Source: Streptomyces sp. Sge12 (lineage in GTDB: Bacteria > Actinomycetota > Actinomycetes > Streptomycetales > Streptomycetaceae). Taken from it: a stretch of DNA of 64,000 nt. A program made the position numbers and the translations under genes. How positions within the stretch are numbered: position 1 is the first letter of the stretch; every line of letters begins with the position of its first letter. Shown here piece by piece: positions 37,607 to 45,594 of the stretch. The notes beneath the pieces were generated by a model. The model did no database searches. It saw nothing but the letters and a program-made list of their open reading frames with translations, and was not told where the DNA came from. The stretch covers positions 6,050,501 to 6,114,500 of the forward strand of contig NZ_CP020555.1 of the NCBI RefSeq assembly GCF_002080455.1, read 5' to 3'.

Positions 37607-38250
37607 GCGAAGCGCCCTCCCGCAAGGGTGCGGCGGTCGGCAGGCGCATCGGCATCGGGCTCATGTACGGGCTCTGGAAGCCGCGCGTACTGGGGGCCTG
37701 GAAAGTGCCCGCCTCGGGCCCCGTCATCCTCGCCGTGAACCACTCGCACAACATCGACGGCCCCATGGTGATGGGCACCGCGCCCAGGCCCCTGCACTTC
37801 CTGATCAAGAAGGAAGCGTACGTGGGCCCGCTCGGCCCCTTCCTCGACGGGATCGGGCAGGTCAAGGTCGACCGCGGCGGCCCCGACCGGACGGCGATAG
37901 GCCGGGCCCTCGGGGTGCTCGACAATGGAGGCGCCCTGGGGATATTTCCCGAGGGCACCCGGGGCGAGGGCGACTTCGCCTCGCTGCGCGCGGGCCTCGC
38001 CTACTTCGCGGTCCGCAGCGGCGCCCCCATCGTGCCCGTGGCCGTCCTCGGCAGCGGGGACACCCCGGGGCGCGTCGTCAAGGGCCTGCCGGCCCTCAAG
38101 AGCAGGGTCGACGTCGTCTTCGGCTCGGCCTTCGACGCGGGGGACGGCAGTGGCCGCCGGACCCGTACCGCACTGGACGAGGCCACCGTACGCATCCAGG
38201 ACCGGCTGACCGCCCACCTGGCCGACGCCAAGCGCCTCACCGGGCGCTGA
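37603..38250 (+). CDS. 1-acyl-glycerol-3-phosphate acyltransferase (PlsC-like)
   Basis: A 215-residue LPLAT-family acyltransferase. The HX4D catalytic motif is in VNHSHNIDGPMVM (around residues 46-58), and the glycerophosphate-binding FPEGTRGEG is near residue 113. An amphipathic or hydrophobic N-terminal stretch (RIGIGLMYGLWKP) probably docks it to the membrane. It adds the second acyl chain in phospholipid synthesis, or acylates a related acceptor. The GTG start overlaps the cmk stop. Confidence 0.9.
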   Translation: MSEAPSRKGAAVGRRIGIGLMYGLWKPRVLGAWKVPASGPVILAVNHSHNIDGPMVMGTAPRPLHFLIKKEAYVGPLGPFLDGIGQVKVDRGGPDRTAIGRALGVLDNGGALGIFPEGTRGEGDFASLRAGLAYFAVRSGAPIVPVAVLGSGDTPGRVVKGLPALKSRVDVVFGSAFDAGDGSGRRTRTALDEATVRIQDRLTAHLADAKRLTGR

Positions 38251-38325
38251 GCGAGACTTGAACCAGTAGTGGAACCGCGCTGCGCGGGCACCACCGACCA
38301 CCACGAACGACGAGGAACGGACTTC

Positions 38326-39789
38326 ATGAACGACCAGCACGACCACGGAGCACTTGGCGATGCCGAGTACGCGGAGTTCATGGAGCTCGCCGCGGAAGAG
38401 GGCTTCGACATCGAAGAGGTCGAAGGCGCGATCGAGGAGGCCGGCCACGGCCCGCTTCCCGTCCTCGCCGTCGTCGGCCGCCCGAATGTCGGCAAGTCGA
38501 CCCTGGTGAACCGGATCATCGGCCGCCGCGAGGCGGTCGTCGAGGACAAGCCCGGTGTCACCCGCGACCGCGTCACGTACGAGGCCGAATGGGCCGGCCG
38601 CCGCTTCAAGGTCGTCGACACCGGCGGCTGGGAGCAGGACGTCCTCGGCATCGACGCCTCCGTCGCCGCCCAGGCCGAGTACGCCATCGAGGCCGCCGAC
38701 GCGGTCGTCTTCGTCGTCGACTCCAAGGTCGGCGCCACCGACACCGACGAGGCCGTCGTACGGCTGCTGCGCAAGGCGGGCAAGCCCGTCGTGCTGTGCG
38801 CCAACAAGGTCGACGGCCAGAGCGGCGAGTCCGACGCGGCCTCCCTGTGGTCGCTCGGCCTCGGCATGCCGCACCCGGTCTCCTCGCTCCACGGCCGCGG
38901 CACCGGCGACATGCTCGACGCCGTGCTGGAGGCCCTGCCCGAGGCCCCCGAGCAGACCTTCGGCGGCGCCGCCCCCGGCGGCCCGCGCCGCATCGCGCTG
39001 ATCGGCCGCCCGAACGTCGGCAAGTCCTCGCTCCTGAACAAGGTGGCGAAGGAGGACCGCGTCGTCGTCAACGAGCTGGCCGGAACCACCCGCGACCCGG
39101 TCGACGAGCTGATCGAACTCGGCGGCATCACCTGGAAGTTCGTCGACACCGCCGGTATCCGCAAGAAGGTCCACCTCCAGCAGGGCGCCGACTACTACGC
39201 CTCGCTGCGCACGGCCGCCGCCGTCGAGAAGGCGGAGGTCGCGGTGATCCTGATCGACACCACCGAGACCATCAGCGTCCAGGACCAGCGCATCATCACG
39301 ATGGCCGTCGAGGCGGGCCGCGCGATCGTCATCGCCTACAACAAGTGGGACGAGCTCGACGAGGAGCGCCGCTACTACCTCGAGCGCGAGATCGAGACCG
39401 AGATGCAGCAGGTCTCGTGGGCGCCCAGGGTGAACGTCTCGGCGCTCACCGGCCGCCACATGGAGAAGCTGGTCCCGGCGATCGAGACGGCCCTCGCGGG
39501 CTGGGAGACGCGCGTCCCCACCGGCCGGCTGAACGCCTTCCTCGGTGAGGTCGTCGCCGCCCACCCGCACCCGATCCGTGGCGGCAAGCAGCCCCGCATC
39601 CTGTTCGGTACCCAGGCGGGCAGCAAGCCGCCGCGGTTCGTCCTCTTCGCCTCCGGCTTCCTGGAGCACGGCTACCGGCGCTTCATCGAGCGCCGCCTGC
39701 GCGAGGAGTTCGGCTTCGAGGGCACCCCGATCCACATCTCGGTGCGGGTGCGCGAGAAGCGCGGCGCCCAGTACAAGAAGAAGAAGTAG
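38326..39789 (+). CDS. der: Ribosome biogenesis GTPase Der (EngA)
   Basis: A 487-residue tandem GTPase needed for 50S subunit assembly. Two G1 motifs are visible, GRPNVGKST (about residue 52) and GRPNVGKSS (about 228), each with DTGGW/DTAGI G3 motifs and NKVD/NKWD G4 motifs. The C-terminal KH-like domain ends in a lysine run. The first 40 residues are acidic, a common actinobacterial extension. GAGGAACGG lies upstream of ATG 38326. It is the last gene of the tyrA-cmk-plsC-der row. Confidence 0.97.
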   Translation: MNDQHDHGALGDAEYAEFMELAAEEGFDIEEVEGAIEEAGHGPLPVLAVVGRPNVGKSTLVNRIIGRREAVVEDKPGVTRDRVTYEAEWAGRRFKVVDTGGWEQDVLGIDASVAAQAEYAIEAADAVVFVVDSKVGATDTDEAVVRLLRKAGKPVVLCANKVDGQSGESDAASLWSLGLGMPHPVSSLHGRGTGDMLDAVLEALPEAPEQTFGGAAPGGPRRIALIGRPNVGKSSLLNKVAKEDRVVVNELAGTTRDPVDELIELGGITWKFVDTAGIRKKVHLQQGADYYASLRTAAAVEKAEVAVILIDTTETISVQDQRIITMAVEAGRAIVIAYNKWDELDEERRYYLEREIETEMQQVSWAPRVNVSALTGRHMEKLVPAIETALAGWETRVPTGRLNAFLGEVVAAHPHPIRGGKQPRILFGTQAGSKPPRFVLFASGFLEHGYRRFIERRLREEFGFEGTPIHISVRVREKRGAQYKKKK

Positions 39790-39814
39790 TCGCCGGGCGG
39801 GGGGCTCCGAGGAG

Positions 39815-40249
39815 TCAGTAGCCCCGGCGCGGAGCGGGCGGCAGGGCCGCCGGGATGTGCGTCATCCCGGTCTGGTGCTGCCGCCCGTCGCCGTATCCGG
39901 GGCTGCCCGCGTACGAGTACGCCGGCTGGGGCTGCGGTTGCGGCTGCGGGGCGGGGGTGTACGAGGGCTGCCAGCTGTCGACGCGCTGCCACCCGGAACC
40001 GCTCCAGCCGCTGCCGTACGAGCTGCCGCTCGTGTACGAGCCCCCGTAGGAGAAGGCCGTGAAGCCGTGGTCCTCCTCGCCCGTGCGGTCGCCCGGCAGC
40101 GCCCGGAAAGCGCGCAGGTACTCCGAGTACAGCGTGTCGTAGATCGGGGTGTGCGAGACGGCCGGAGAGCTGTCCCGGTCCCGTGCGGGACGCATCGCGG
40201 GGACGCTGCTCGGGTAGGACGGGGCGCGGGAGGAGTCGTATGAATGCAC
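39815..40249 (-). CDS. Uncharacterised Ser/Tyr/Gln/Pro-rich protein
   Basis: A 144-residue protein with no recognised domain. It is low-complexity, with a YGSGWSGSGWQ-like Gly/Ser/Tyr stretch and a PQPQPQPQP run near residue 100. The segment SHTPIYDTLYSEYLRAFRALPGDR (residues 32-55) is the only ordered-looking part and could be a conserved interaction helix. It converges on der with a 25-bp gap. The GTG start at 40249 is tentative. Such a gene next to der recurs in Streptomyces as far as I recall. Confidence 0.65.
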   Translation of the reverse strand: MHSYDSSRAPSYPSSVPAMRPARDRDSSPAVSHTPIYDTLYSEYLRAFRALPGDRTGEEDHGFTAFSYGGSYTSGSSYGSGWSGSGWQRVDSWQPSYTPAPQPQPQPQPAYSYAGSPGYGDGRQHQTGMTHIPAALPPAPRRGY

Positions 40250-40310
40250 GTATCAGCCAACGAAACCGGCGCTCTGCGGATGCGGGGTGACGGGGGAGCA
40301 AACACAGAAA

Positions 40311-40348
40311 CGCCGGGGGTGTGCGGGACGGACCGCACACCCCCGGCG
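40311..40348 (-). terminator. Hairpin terminator of the gene at 40405-41235
   Basis: 16-bp perfect arms 40311-40326 and 40333-40348 with a 6-base loop. On the minus strand it is followed by TTTCTGTGTTTGC, a U-rich tail. Confidence 0.85.
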
Positions 40349-40404
40349 CACGCCGCCCGGCCCCCTCGGCAGGGGGCTGGGCGGCCGTTCCGGTACCGCC
40401 TCGG

Positions 40405-41235
40405 TCAGGCGACGGGCGTACCCGCCAGCGGCATCGCGGCGGCCACGAGCTTGCCCGCGGCGGCGGCCTTGTCCAGGGCGTCGCGCAGCAGGTCCTCACG
40501 CGGCTGCTGGCCGATGGAGCCGACCGGGGCGGCGTAGATGAGCACGCGCTGGGTCTTGTTGACGGCGTTGCGCCAGCCGTCGGTGACCGACAGCGCCTGG
40601 TGCGCCTGCCACCAGGCGACCTGGCCGCCGCCCTCGGGGGCCGGCTGCAGCACTGCGTGCAGCTGGCCCGCGGCGAGCAGGACCGACCAGCCGTGGAGGA
40701 GGCGGGGGACCTCCGAGGTGTCGGTGACCGGCATGAAGTCCTGCTCGATGAGGAGCGGCAGGAAGTCGTCGCCCGGGCCGTCGCTGCCGGGGCGGGCGAT
40801 CGGCGCGGTCGGCTCGACGACCAGGGCGGGGTGCAGCTCCCCGCCGATCAGGATCAGACCGCTGGTGATGCCGAGGACGGCCTGGCCACCGGGCACGTTC
40901 TGCGGGGCGACCCCGGGGCCGCCGGCGGCGGGGGCCGGGCTGTCGCCGGTGATGCTGCGGACCGCGCCCTGGAGCTGCTCCTCGGAGACCGAGACGACCT
41001 GGGAGGGGATGCAGGTGGCGTGGGCGAAGGCGAGGACCGCGGTCTCCTCGCCGACGAACAGCACGGTGCTGGTGCGGTCGTTCTCGGGGTCGCCCGGGGT
41101 GCGGCAGGAGGTGCAGTCGTAACTGCGCGGCGCGTCTTCGCCGACGAGCAGCCTGTCGGCTTCTTCGTCACCGATCTCGGCACGTACCTCATCACTGACG
41201 TCGAGCATGCGCGGCACGGGGTGGCTCCTCGGCAT
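40405..41235 (-). CDS. Uncharacterised actinobacterial protein (SseB-like repeat)
   Basis: A 276-residue cytoplasmic protein. Residues 10-90 (LDVSDEVRAEIGDEEADRLL.., YDCTSCRTPGDPE with a CxxC, VLAFAHATCIPSQVV) form one unit, and the second half (LLHGWSVLLAAGQLHAVLQP, RVLIYAAPVGS) resembles SseB-type uncharacterised domains. The CTSC pair plus the later Cys and His could bind a metal. No catalytic assignment can be made. ATG 41235 is used; ATG 41208 (LDVSD start) is an alternative. It is divergent from the Rpf-like gene across a 277-bp gap. Confidence 0.72.
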   Translation of the reverse strand: MPRSHPVPRMLDVSDEVRAEIGDEEADRLLVGEDAPRSYDCTSCRTPGDPENDRTSTVLFVGEETAVLAFAHATCIPSQVVSVSEEQLQGAVRSITGDSPAPAAGGPGVAPQNVPGGQAVLGITSGLILIGGELHPALVVEPTAPIARPGSDGPGDDFLPLLIEQDFMPVTDTSEVPRLLHGWSVLLAAGQLHAVLQPAPEGGGQVAWWQAHQALSVTDGWRNAVNKTQRVLIYAAPVGSIGQQPREDLLRDALDKAAAAGKLVAAAMPLAGTPVA

Positions 41236-41512
41236 AGGTGCGGGTCCGGGAGGCTCCCGGCTCGCCGGGCTCAACGGTCCGGCGGCGGCCGGGGTCACGC
41301 CATTTGAGGGAACGGATTCGAACCGGGCCCCCGGAAGGGTGAACCGTCCGACCGGGGCTTTGTTTTCGTGCCAACTGTTTTCTGGTTGTGTGCAGTTGAT
41401 GCCCGGGTGTGGCCGTTTGGGGTGGAGGTGGCGGTCGGCCGACCGGGTGGGTGCGGGGACACGCCGCGTGGCGGGCCGCGGGGGGCCGCGGGCGGCTGCG
41501 TAGCGTGACCCG

Positions 41513-42313
41513 ATGCCCAACCACCGGACCTGCCGGGCCGTCGGCGCCGGCGCAGCAGCCGTTGTCCTCGCCTGCGTGCTGGTACTCGAACTGCCCCGCG
41601 GTGACGCGGTGGCAGCGGCTCCGCCGCCACCGGCGCCGGGGCCCGCGGGGGCGGCGCACCCCGGCTCGCCGGGAGTGATCGGGAGCGGGCCCGGGGACTG
41701 CGGACCGGGCGGCCAGTGGCCCTGGGACTGCGTGGCCGACTGCGAGAGCGGCGGGCGGTGGGCGGTGAACACCGGCAACGGCTTCTACGGTGGGTTGCAG
41801 TTCTGGCAGCCGACGTGGGAGGAGTACGGCGGGCTGGCCTACGCGAAGCGGGCCGACCTGGCTGGGCGCGCGCAGCAGATCCGGGTCGCGGAGGACGTCC
41901 TCGTCGCGCAGGGCTGGAGCGCGTGGCCGGTGTGCTCGAAGCGGTACGGGCTGGCGGGGCGGATGCACACGGTACGGGAGGGGGACACGCTGGTGTCGAT
42001 CGCCCGCAGGCACCGGGTCCAGGGCGGGTGGCGGGCGCTCCACGAGGCGAACCGGGCGCTGATCGGGCCGAAGCCGGAGGCCATCGCGGTGGGCATGCTG
42101 CTGACCCTCCCCACCCCGGAGCCCACCGCCCCGACACCGGTCCCGGCCGCCCCGACACCGGGCCAAAAGCCCGTCCCGGCAGCCTCGAAGCCGGTCCCGA
42201 AGCCCGCCCCGAAGCCCGCCCCTGCGGGGCCGAAGCCCGTCCCGGCCGGTTCGGGAGCCGCGCCGGTGCCGGTGGCCGCCCCCACCGCGGCGCCGGCCGC
42301 CCCGGGCCCCTGA
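41513..42313 (+). CDS. Resuscitation-promoting-factor-like muralytic protein with LysM
   Basis: A 266-residue secreted protein. A signal peptide (AVGAGAAAVVLACVLVLEL) is followed by an Ala/Pro linker and an Rpf/transglycosylase-like domain (WDCVADCESGGRWAVNTG.., FYGGLQFWQPTWEEYGG, residues 70-140), in which the Glu of CESGG is the expected catalytic acid. A LysM domain (HTVREGDTLVSIARRHRV to LLTLP) binds peptidoglycan. The last 65 residues are Pro/Ala/Lys repeats. It would cleave peptidoglycan during spore germination or growth resumption. In Streptomyces many rpf genes are under a c-di-AMP riboswitch; none is recognisable here. Confidence 0.9.
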   Translation: MPNHRTCRAVGAGAAAVVLACVLVLELPRGDAVAAAPPPPAPGPAGAAHPGSPGVIGSGPGDCGPGGQWPWDCVADCESGGRWAVNTGNGFYGGLQFWQPTWEEYGGLAYAKRADLAGRAQQIRVAEDVLVAQGWSAWPVCSKRYGLAGRMHTVREGDTLVSIARRHRVQGGWRALHEANRALIGPKPEAIAVGMLLTLPTPEPTAPTPVPAAPTPGQKPVPAASKPVPKPAPKPAPAGPKPVPAGSGAAPVPVAAPTAAPAAPGP

Positions 42314-42413
42314 CCGGCCCGCGGGACCGTTCGCGCGTTGCGCGATGCCCGGAAGGCGCTGACCCTGGAAACGACGGGTCGAACGGCTCGTCCGGACACC
42401 GGTGGTGAGCCAG

Positions 42414-42941
42414 ATGGTCCAGAGCAGACACCCACGCGCACCCTCACGTGCCGCGGCATGCGCGGCGGCCGCGGCCCTGCTGGCCGTACCGGCCGTCGTG
42501 GGGTGGTCCTCGGGCGCGGCGGCGGACGCCCCGGCCCTGCGGGCCGCTGCGGTCCTGGTCGTGCCGGCCGCGGACGGGCCCGCCGATCCCGAGGCGGCCA
42601 AGGCGCAGGTCGAGAAGAACTGGACCGCCTTCTTCGACCCGAAGACCCCGACCGAGAAGAAGGCGGAGCTGCTGGAGCACGGCGACATGCTGGAGCCGGT
42701 GCTGGAAGGCTTCTCGGCCGGTGCCGAAGCGGCCAAGACCTCGGTGAAGGTCACGGACGTCACCTTCACCTCGCCCACCGAGGGCACGGTGACCTACGAC
42801 CTGAGCGTCGGCGACACGATGGAGCTGCCCGACAGCAAGGGGGCCGTGGTGCTGGAGGACGGGGTCTGGAAGGTCTCGATCCAGACCGTCTGCCAGCTCA
42901 TCGAGGCCGGTGGCGCCGAGGCGCCGCCACTGCTGTGCTGA
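42414..42941 (+). CDS. Secreted protein, MTB12-like low-molecular-weight-antigen fold
   Basis: About 175 residues with an Ala-rich signal peptide (AAACAAAAALLAVPAVVGW) and cleavage near AAADA. The mature domain contains AQVEKNWTAFFDPKTPTEKKAELLEHGDM (residues 65-95, in segments), VKVTDVTFTSPTEGTVTYDLSVG and a C-terminal VCQLIEAGG, the cone-like layout of MTB12/CFP-2-type antigens, which are also known as NTF2-like secreted proteins. The function is unknown. ATG 42414 or GTG 42402/42405 could be the start. It lies 100 bp downstream of the Rpf-like gene, same strand. Confidence 0.75.
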   Translation: MVQSRHPRAPSRAAACAAAAALLAVPAVVGWSSGAAADAPALRAAAVLVVPAADGPADPEAAKAQVEKNWTAFFDPKTPTEKKAELLEHGDMLEPVLEGFSAGAEAAKTSVKVTDVTFTSPTEGTVTYDLSVGDTMELPDSKGAVVLEDGVWKVSIQTVCQLIEAGGAEAPPLLC

Positions 42942-42983
42942 GCTGAGTGCGGGCCGGCCGCGGGGCGCTGGCAGACTCGGGGA

Positions 42984-43964
42984 ATGCTCGACACCTCCGC
43001 ACGACTGTTGCGCCTGCTCTCCTTGTTGCAGGCCCACCGCGAATGGACCGGTGCCGATCTCGCGGACCGGCTCGGGGTCACCCCGCGGACGGTCCGGCGC
43101 GATGTGGACCGGCTGCGGGAGCTCGGATACCCGGTGAACGCCAGCCCCGGCACCGGCGGCGGCTACCAGTTGGGGGCGGGGGCCGAGCTGCCGCCGCTGC
43201 TGCTGGACGACGACGAGGCCGTGGCCGTCGCCGTGGGCCTGCGGACCGCCGCCGGGAACGGGGTCGAGGGCATCGGGGAGGCCTCCGTACGGGCCCTCGG
43301 GAAACTGGAGCAGGTGCTGCCGTCGCGGCTGCGGCGCAGGGTGTCCGCGCTCAACGAGTTCACCGTGCCGATGCTGCGCGGGGCCCAGCGGTCCACGGTC
43401 GACGCCTCGGTGCTGACCGAGCTGGCCTCGGTCTGCCGGGACGCCGAGCGGCTGCGCTTCGGGTACCGCGACCACGAGGGGAACGTCACCCGGCGCACCG
43501 TCGAACCGCACCGGCTGGTCTGCACCGAGCGCCGCTGGTACCTCGTGGCCTGGGACCTGGACCGGGAGGCGTGGCGGACCTTCCGCGCGGACCGGATCGA
43601 GCCCAGACCGCCGCACGGACCGCGGTTCACCCCGCGCCCGCCGCCGGCCGAGGACCTCGCCGCGTACGTCTCCGAGGGCGTCTCGCAGCGGGTGTACGCG
43701 GCCCGCGCGGTGGTGCGGCTGAAGGTGTCGGCGACGGACGCCGCGCGGATCATCGGGCCGAGTGCGGGAGCCCTGGAACCGGTCGACGGCGAGAGCTGCC
43801 TGCTGCGCACGGGGGCGGTGAACCTGGACGTTCTTGTGATTCACATCATGCTGCTCGGCTGTGAGTTCGAAGTGGTCGAGCCGGCGGAGCTGACGGATCG
43901 GATCCGGTCGGCGCGGGATCTCCTGACCAGGGCCGTGGGTCCGCCGGAAGTGAAGGAAATGTAG
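42984..43964 (+). CDS. YafY-type regulator: HTH + WYL domain
   Basis: A 326-residue regulator. The N-terminal HTH_11 (RLLRLLSLLQAHREWTGADLADRLGVTPRTVRRDVDRLRELG, in segments, residues 7-48) binds DNA. The WYL domain is at about 140-230 (LRFGYRDHEGNVTRRTVEPHRLVCTERRWYLVAWDL, in segments), with ERRWYLVAWD replacing a strict WYL core. A C-terminal WCX-like region follows. WYL domains sense nucleotide-type ligands or nucleic acids. It is a single gene with no obvious cognate target next to it; auto-control is possible. The ATG at 42984 gives a full family N-terminus. Confidence 0.9.
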   Translation: MLDTSARLLRLLSLLQAHREWTGADLADRLGVTPRTVRRDVDRLRELGYPVNASPGTGGGYQLGAGAELPPLLLDDDEAVAVAVGLRTAAGNGVEGIGEASVRALGKLEQVLPSRLRRRVSALNEFTVPMLRGAQRSTVDASVLTELASVCRDAERLRFGYRDHEGNVTRRTVEPHRLVCTERRWYLVAWDLDREAWRTFRADRIEPRPPHGPRFTPRPPPAEDLAAYVSEGVSQRVYAARAVVRLKVSATDAARIIGPSAGALEPVDGESCLLRTGAVNLDVLVIHIMLLGCEFEVVEPAELTDRIRSARDLLTRAVGPPEVKEM

Positions 43965-44171
43965 GGGACCTGAGGGGGATTCAGCTGGTCCGGACCTATC
44001 GGATCGCGACAATCCCGGACATGAATTCCGCGGCCCCGGTAGCGAATTCCAAACAGCCCGCAGCCCGGGCGTGTCGCGGACGGGTAATCAATTTGCGGTT
44101 GTAGATATTCTGTGACACAAGCGTGACCCGGGACGGACGAACGTCCGGGCGTGGCGCTGACGAACGGCGAA

Positions 44172-44201
44172 GGCGGGCCGGGTCCGAGGACCCGGCCCGC
44201 C
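44172..44201. terminator. Bidirectional terminator between WYL regulator and PAP2 gene
   Basis: 14-bp perfect arms 44172-44185 and 44188-44201 with a 2-base gap (effective loop 4-6), followed by TTTCG on one side and preceded by CGAA on the other. It lies between two convergent genes. Confidence 0.85.
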
Positions 44202-44246
44202 TTTCGTGACGCGGGGGGAGGTGGTGCGTACCGTCCCCCGCCCCGG

Positions 44247-45353
44247 TCAGCCGCCGGCGACCGGTCGGGCCGCGGCCCCCCGGGCGGTGGCCCGGTCGGT
44301 GTGCGCCGGGCGGCGGCTGCCGGCGGGGGTGACCGGGGTCCGCTCGGAGCGGATCACGTGGGGCCGGCCCGCCGGGTGCACCGTCGCCCGGGGCGCCGAG
44401 GAGTGCACGGCGACGACGGCCGCCACGGTCGCGGGTGCCGCGGAGGTGGCGGCGCCGGCCGCAACGGCGGCCGGTACGGCCTGCGGGGCCGGCTCCCCGG
44501 CGGTGCCGACGACGGGCCGCAGCTGCCACTTGCCGCCCGCCGAGAGCAGCGGGGTGAGCGCGGAGACGACCGGCGCGGGCATCCGTCCGGTCTCGGCGCG
44601 GCGGCGCAGCAGCTCGCGCAGGTCGAAGACGTAGGCCTCGGCGCGGGCGATGAGCGGCTCGAACCAGGGGAGGGCCAGCAGGATCAGCAGGCCCGCGGAC
44701 CACCCGAGCAGGACGTCGCTGACCCAGTGGGTGCCCAGGTACACGGTGGTGGCGCCGACGCTCAGGGAGACGACGGCGGACACGATGGACAGCACCCGCC
44801 GGGTGACGCCGGTGGAAGCCAGATAGGCCAGGATTCCCCAGGTCACAACGGCGTTGGCGGTGTGGCCGGAAGGAAATATATCGCCACCGGCGAAGAGTTC
44901 CGCGGATCCGATCTCCGTGGCGTAGTGCGGGCCGAGCCGGCCGAGGCCGAGCTTGACGGCCCCGACGGTGACGTTGAGCAGCAGCAGCGCCACGCCGAGG
45001 GTGATCAGCGGGCGGAGGGTGTGCTGCCGCCAGGAGCGCCAGCCGAGCCAGGCGGCGACCATCACCGCGGTGGGTCCGCGCTGGCCGAGTACGACGAGGT
45101 AGTCGAGGAAGGCGTGCAGCTGCGGCCACTGCTCGTAGGGCCGGAAGAACATGATCTGCCAGTCCAGCCGGACCAGCCAGGAAGTGGTCAGTACGGCGAC
45201 CACGATTGCGAGATAGAACGCGAGGGTCGATCCCAGGAGCACGACGCGGTGCCGGCTCATCTGCGGTGTTTGCAGATGAGCCGGTCGCTCTGGTTCCCGG
45301 TCCAGCCGGGCGAACACCCGCTCCAGACGGGTCAGGATTTGGTCGGTACGCAC
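44247..45353 (-). CDS. PAP2 family membrane phosphatase with variant active site
   Basis: A 368-residue protein with about six membrane helices in residues 35-235, and a 130-residue Ala/Pro/Arg-rich cytoplasmic or extracytoplasmic tail. The middle motif FPSGHT is canonical. The first motif reads KLGLGRLGP instead of KX6RP, and the third reads TTVYLGTHWVSD, with Thr where the family has Arg in SRX5HX3D. It may still dephosphorylate lipids such as undecaprenyl-PP or PA, but the missing Arg raises doubt. GTG 45353 is used. Its 240-bp upstream region is unusually AT-rich. Confidence 0.85.
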   Translation of the reverse strand: MRTDQILTRLERVFARLDREPERPAHLQTPQMSRHRVVLLGSTLAFYLAIVVAVLTTSWLVRLDWQIMFFRPYEQWPQLHAFLDYLVVLGQRGPTAVMVAAWLGWRSWRQHTLRPLITLGVALLLLNVTVGAVKLGLGRLGPHYATEIGSAELFAGGDIFPSGHTANAVVTWGILAYLASTGVTRRVLSIVSAVVSLSVGATTVYLGTHWVSDVLLGWSAGLLILLALPWFEPLIARAEAYVFDLRELLRRRAETGRMPAPVVSALTPLLSAGGKWQLRPVVGTAGEPAPQAVPAAVAAGAATSAAPATVAAVVAVHSSAPRATVHPAGRPHVIRSERTPVTPAGSRRPAHTDRATARGAAARPVAGG

Positions 45354-45594
45354 TCAATCGACGTTACCGCCCGCCGCTGGTCGGCCCGGGCGAATCGCGG
45401 GCTTTGTGATGACCATGTGATGTGGAGTTGGTCTCACGCGGGACTTAATTCCCGCTATTTCGACTGCGGTTGGACCCTTCTTGATCCACTGCTTCCAGAA
45501 TTGTTTCGGCCACTTATCCGGACTTTATTGCCCAACAGGTCATTTCTTTTGCTGAAAGATGGATGGGAATGATCCATTCCGTGACGTGGAGGCT
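45354..45594. other. AT-rich upstream region of the PAP2 gene
   Basis: Base composition falls to about half GC between roughly 45420 and 45570, against over 70 percent around. A 50-codon open frame on the plus strand (45420-45572) has no homology that I can support. It probably contains the PAP2 promoter and regulatory sites. Confidence 0.5.

Noticed and set aside
41300..41345. GGATTCGAACC sequence resembling the T-arm of a tRNA on the minus strand
   Set aside because: Flanking bases do not form a T-stem, anticodon arm or acceptor stem; the surrounding sequence is upstream leader of two divergent genes.
41236..41512. c-di-AMP (ydaO) riboswitch upstream of the Rpf-like gene
   Set aside because: Expected for the family, but the conserved ydaO core sequences and stems could not be recognised in this region.
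45420..45572. 50-codon plus-strand ORF with a LLDPLLPE stretch reminiscent of transposase N-termini
   Set aside because: Too short, no ribosome-binding site, no inverted repeats or other transposase motifs nearby.
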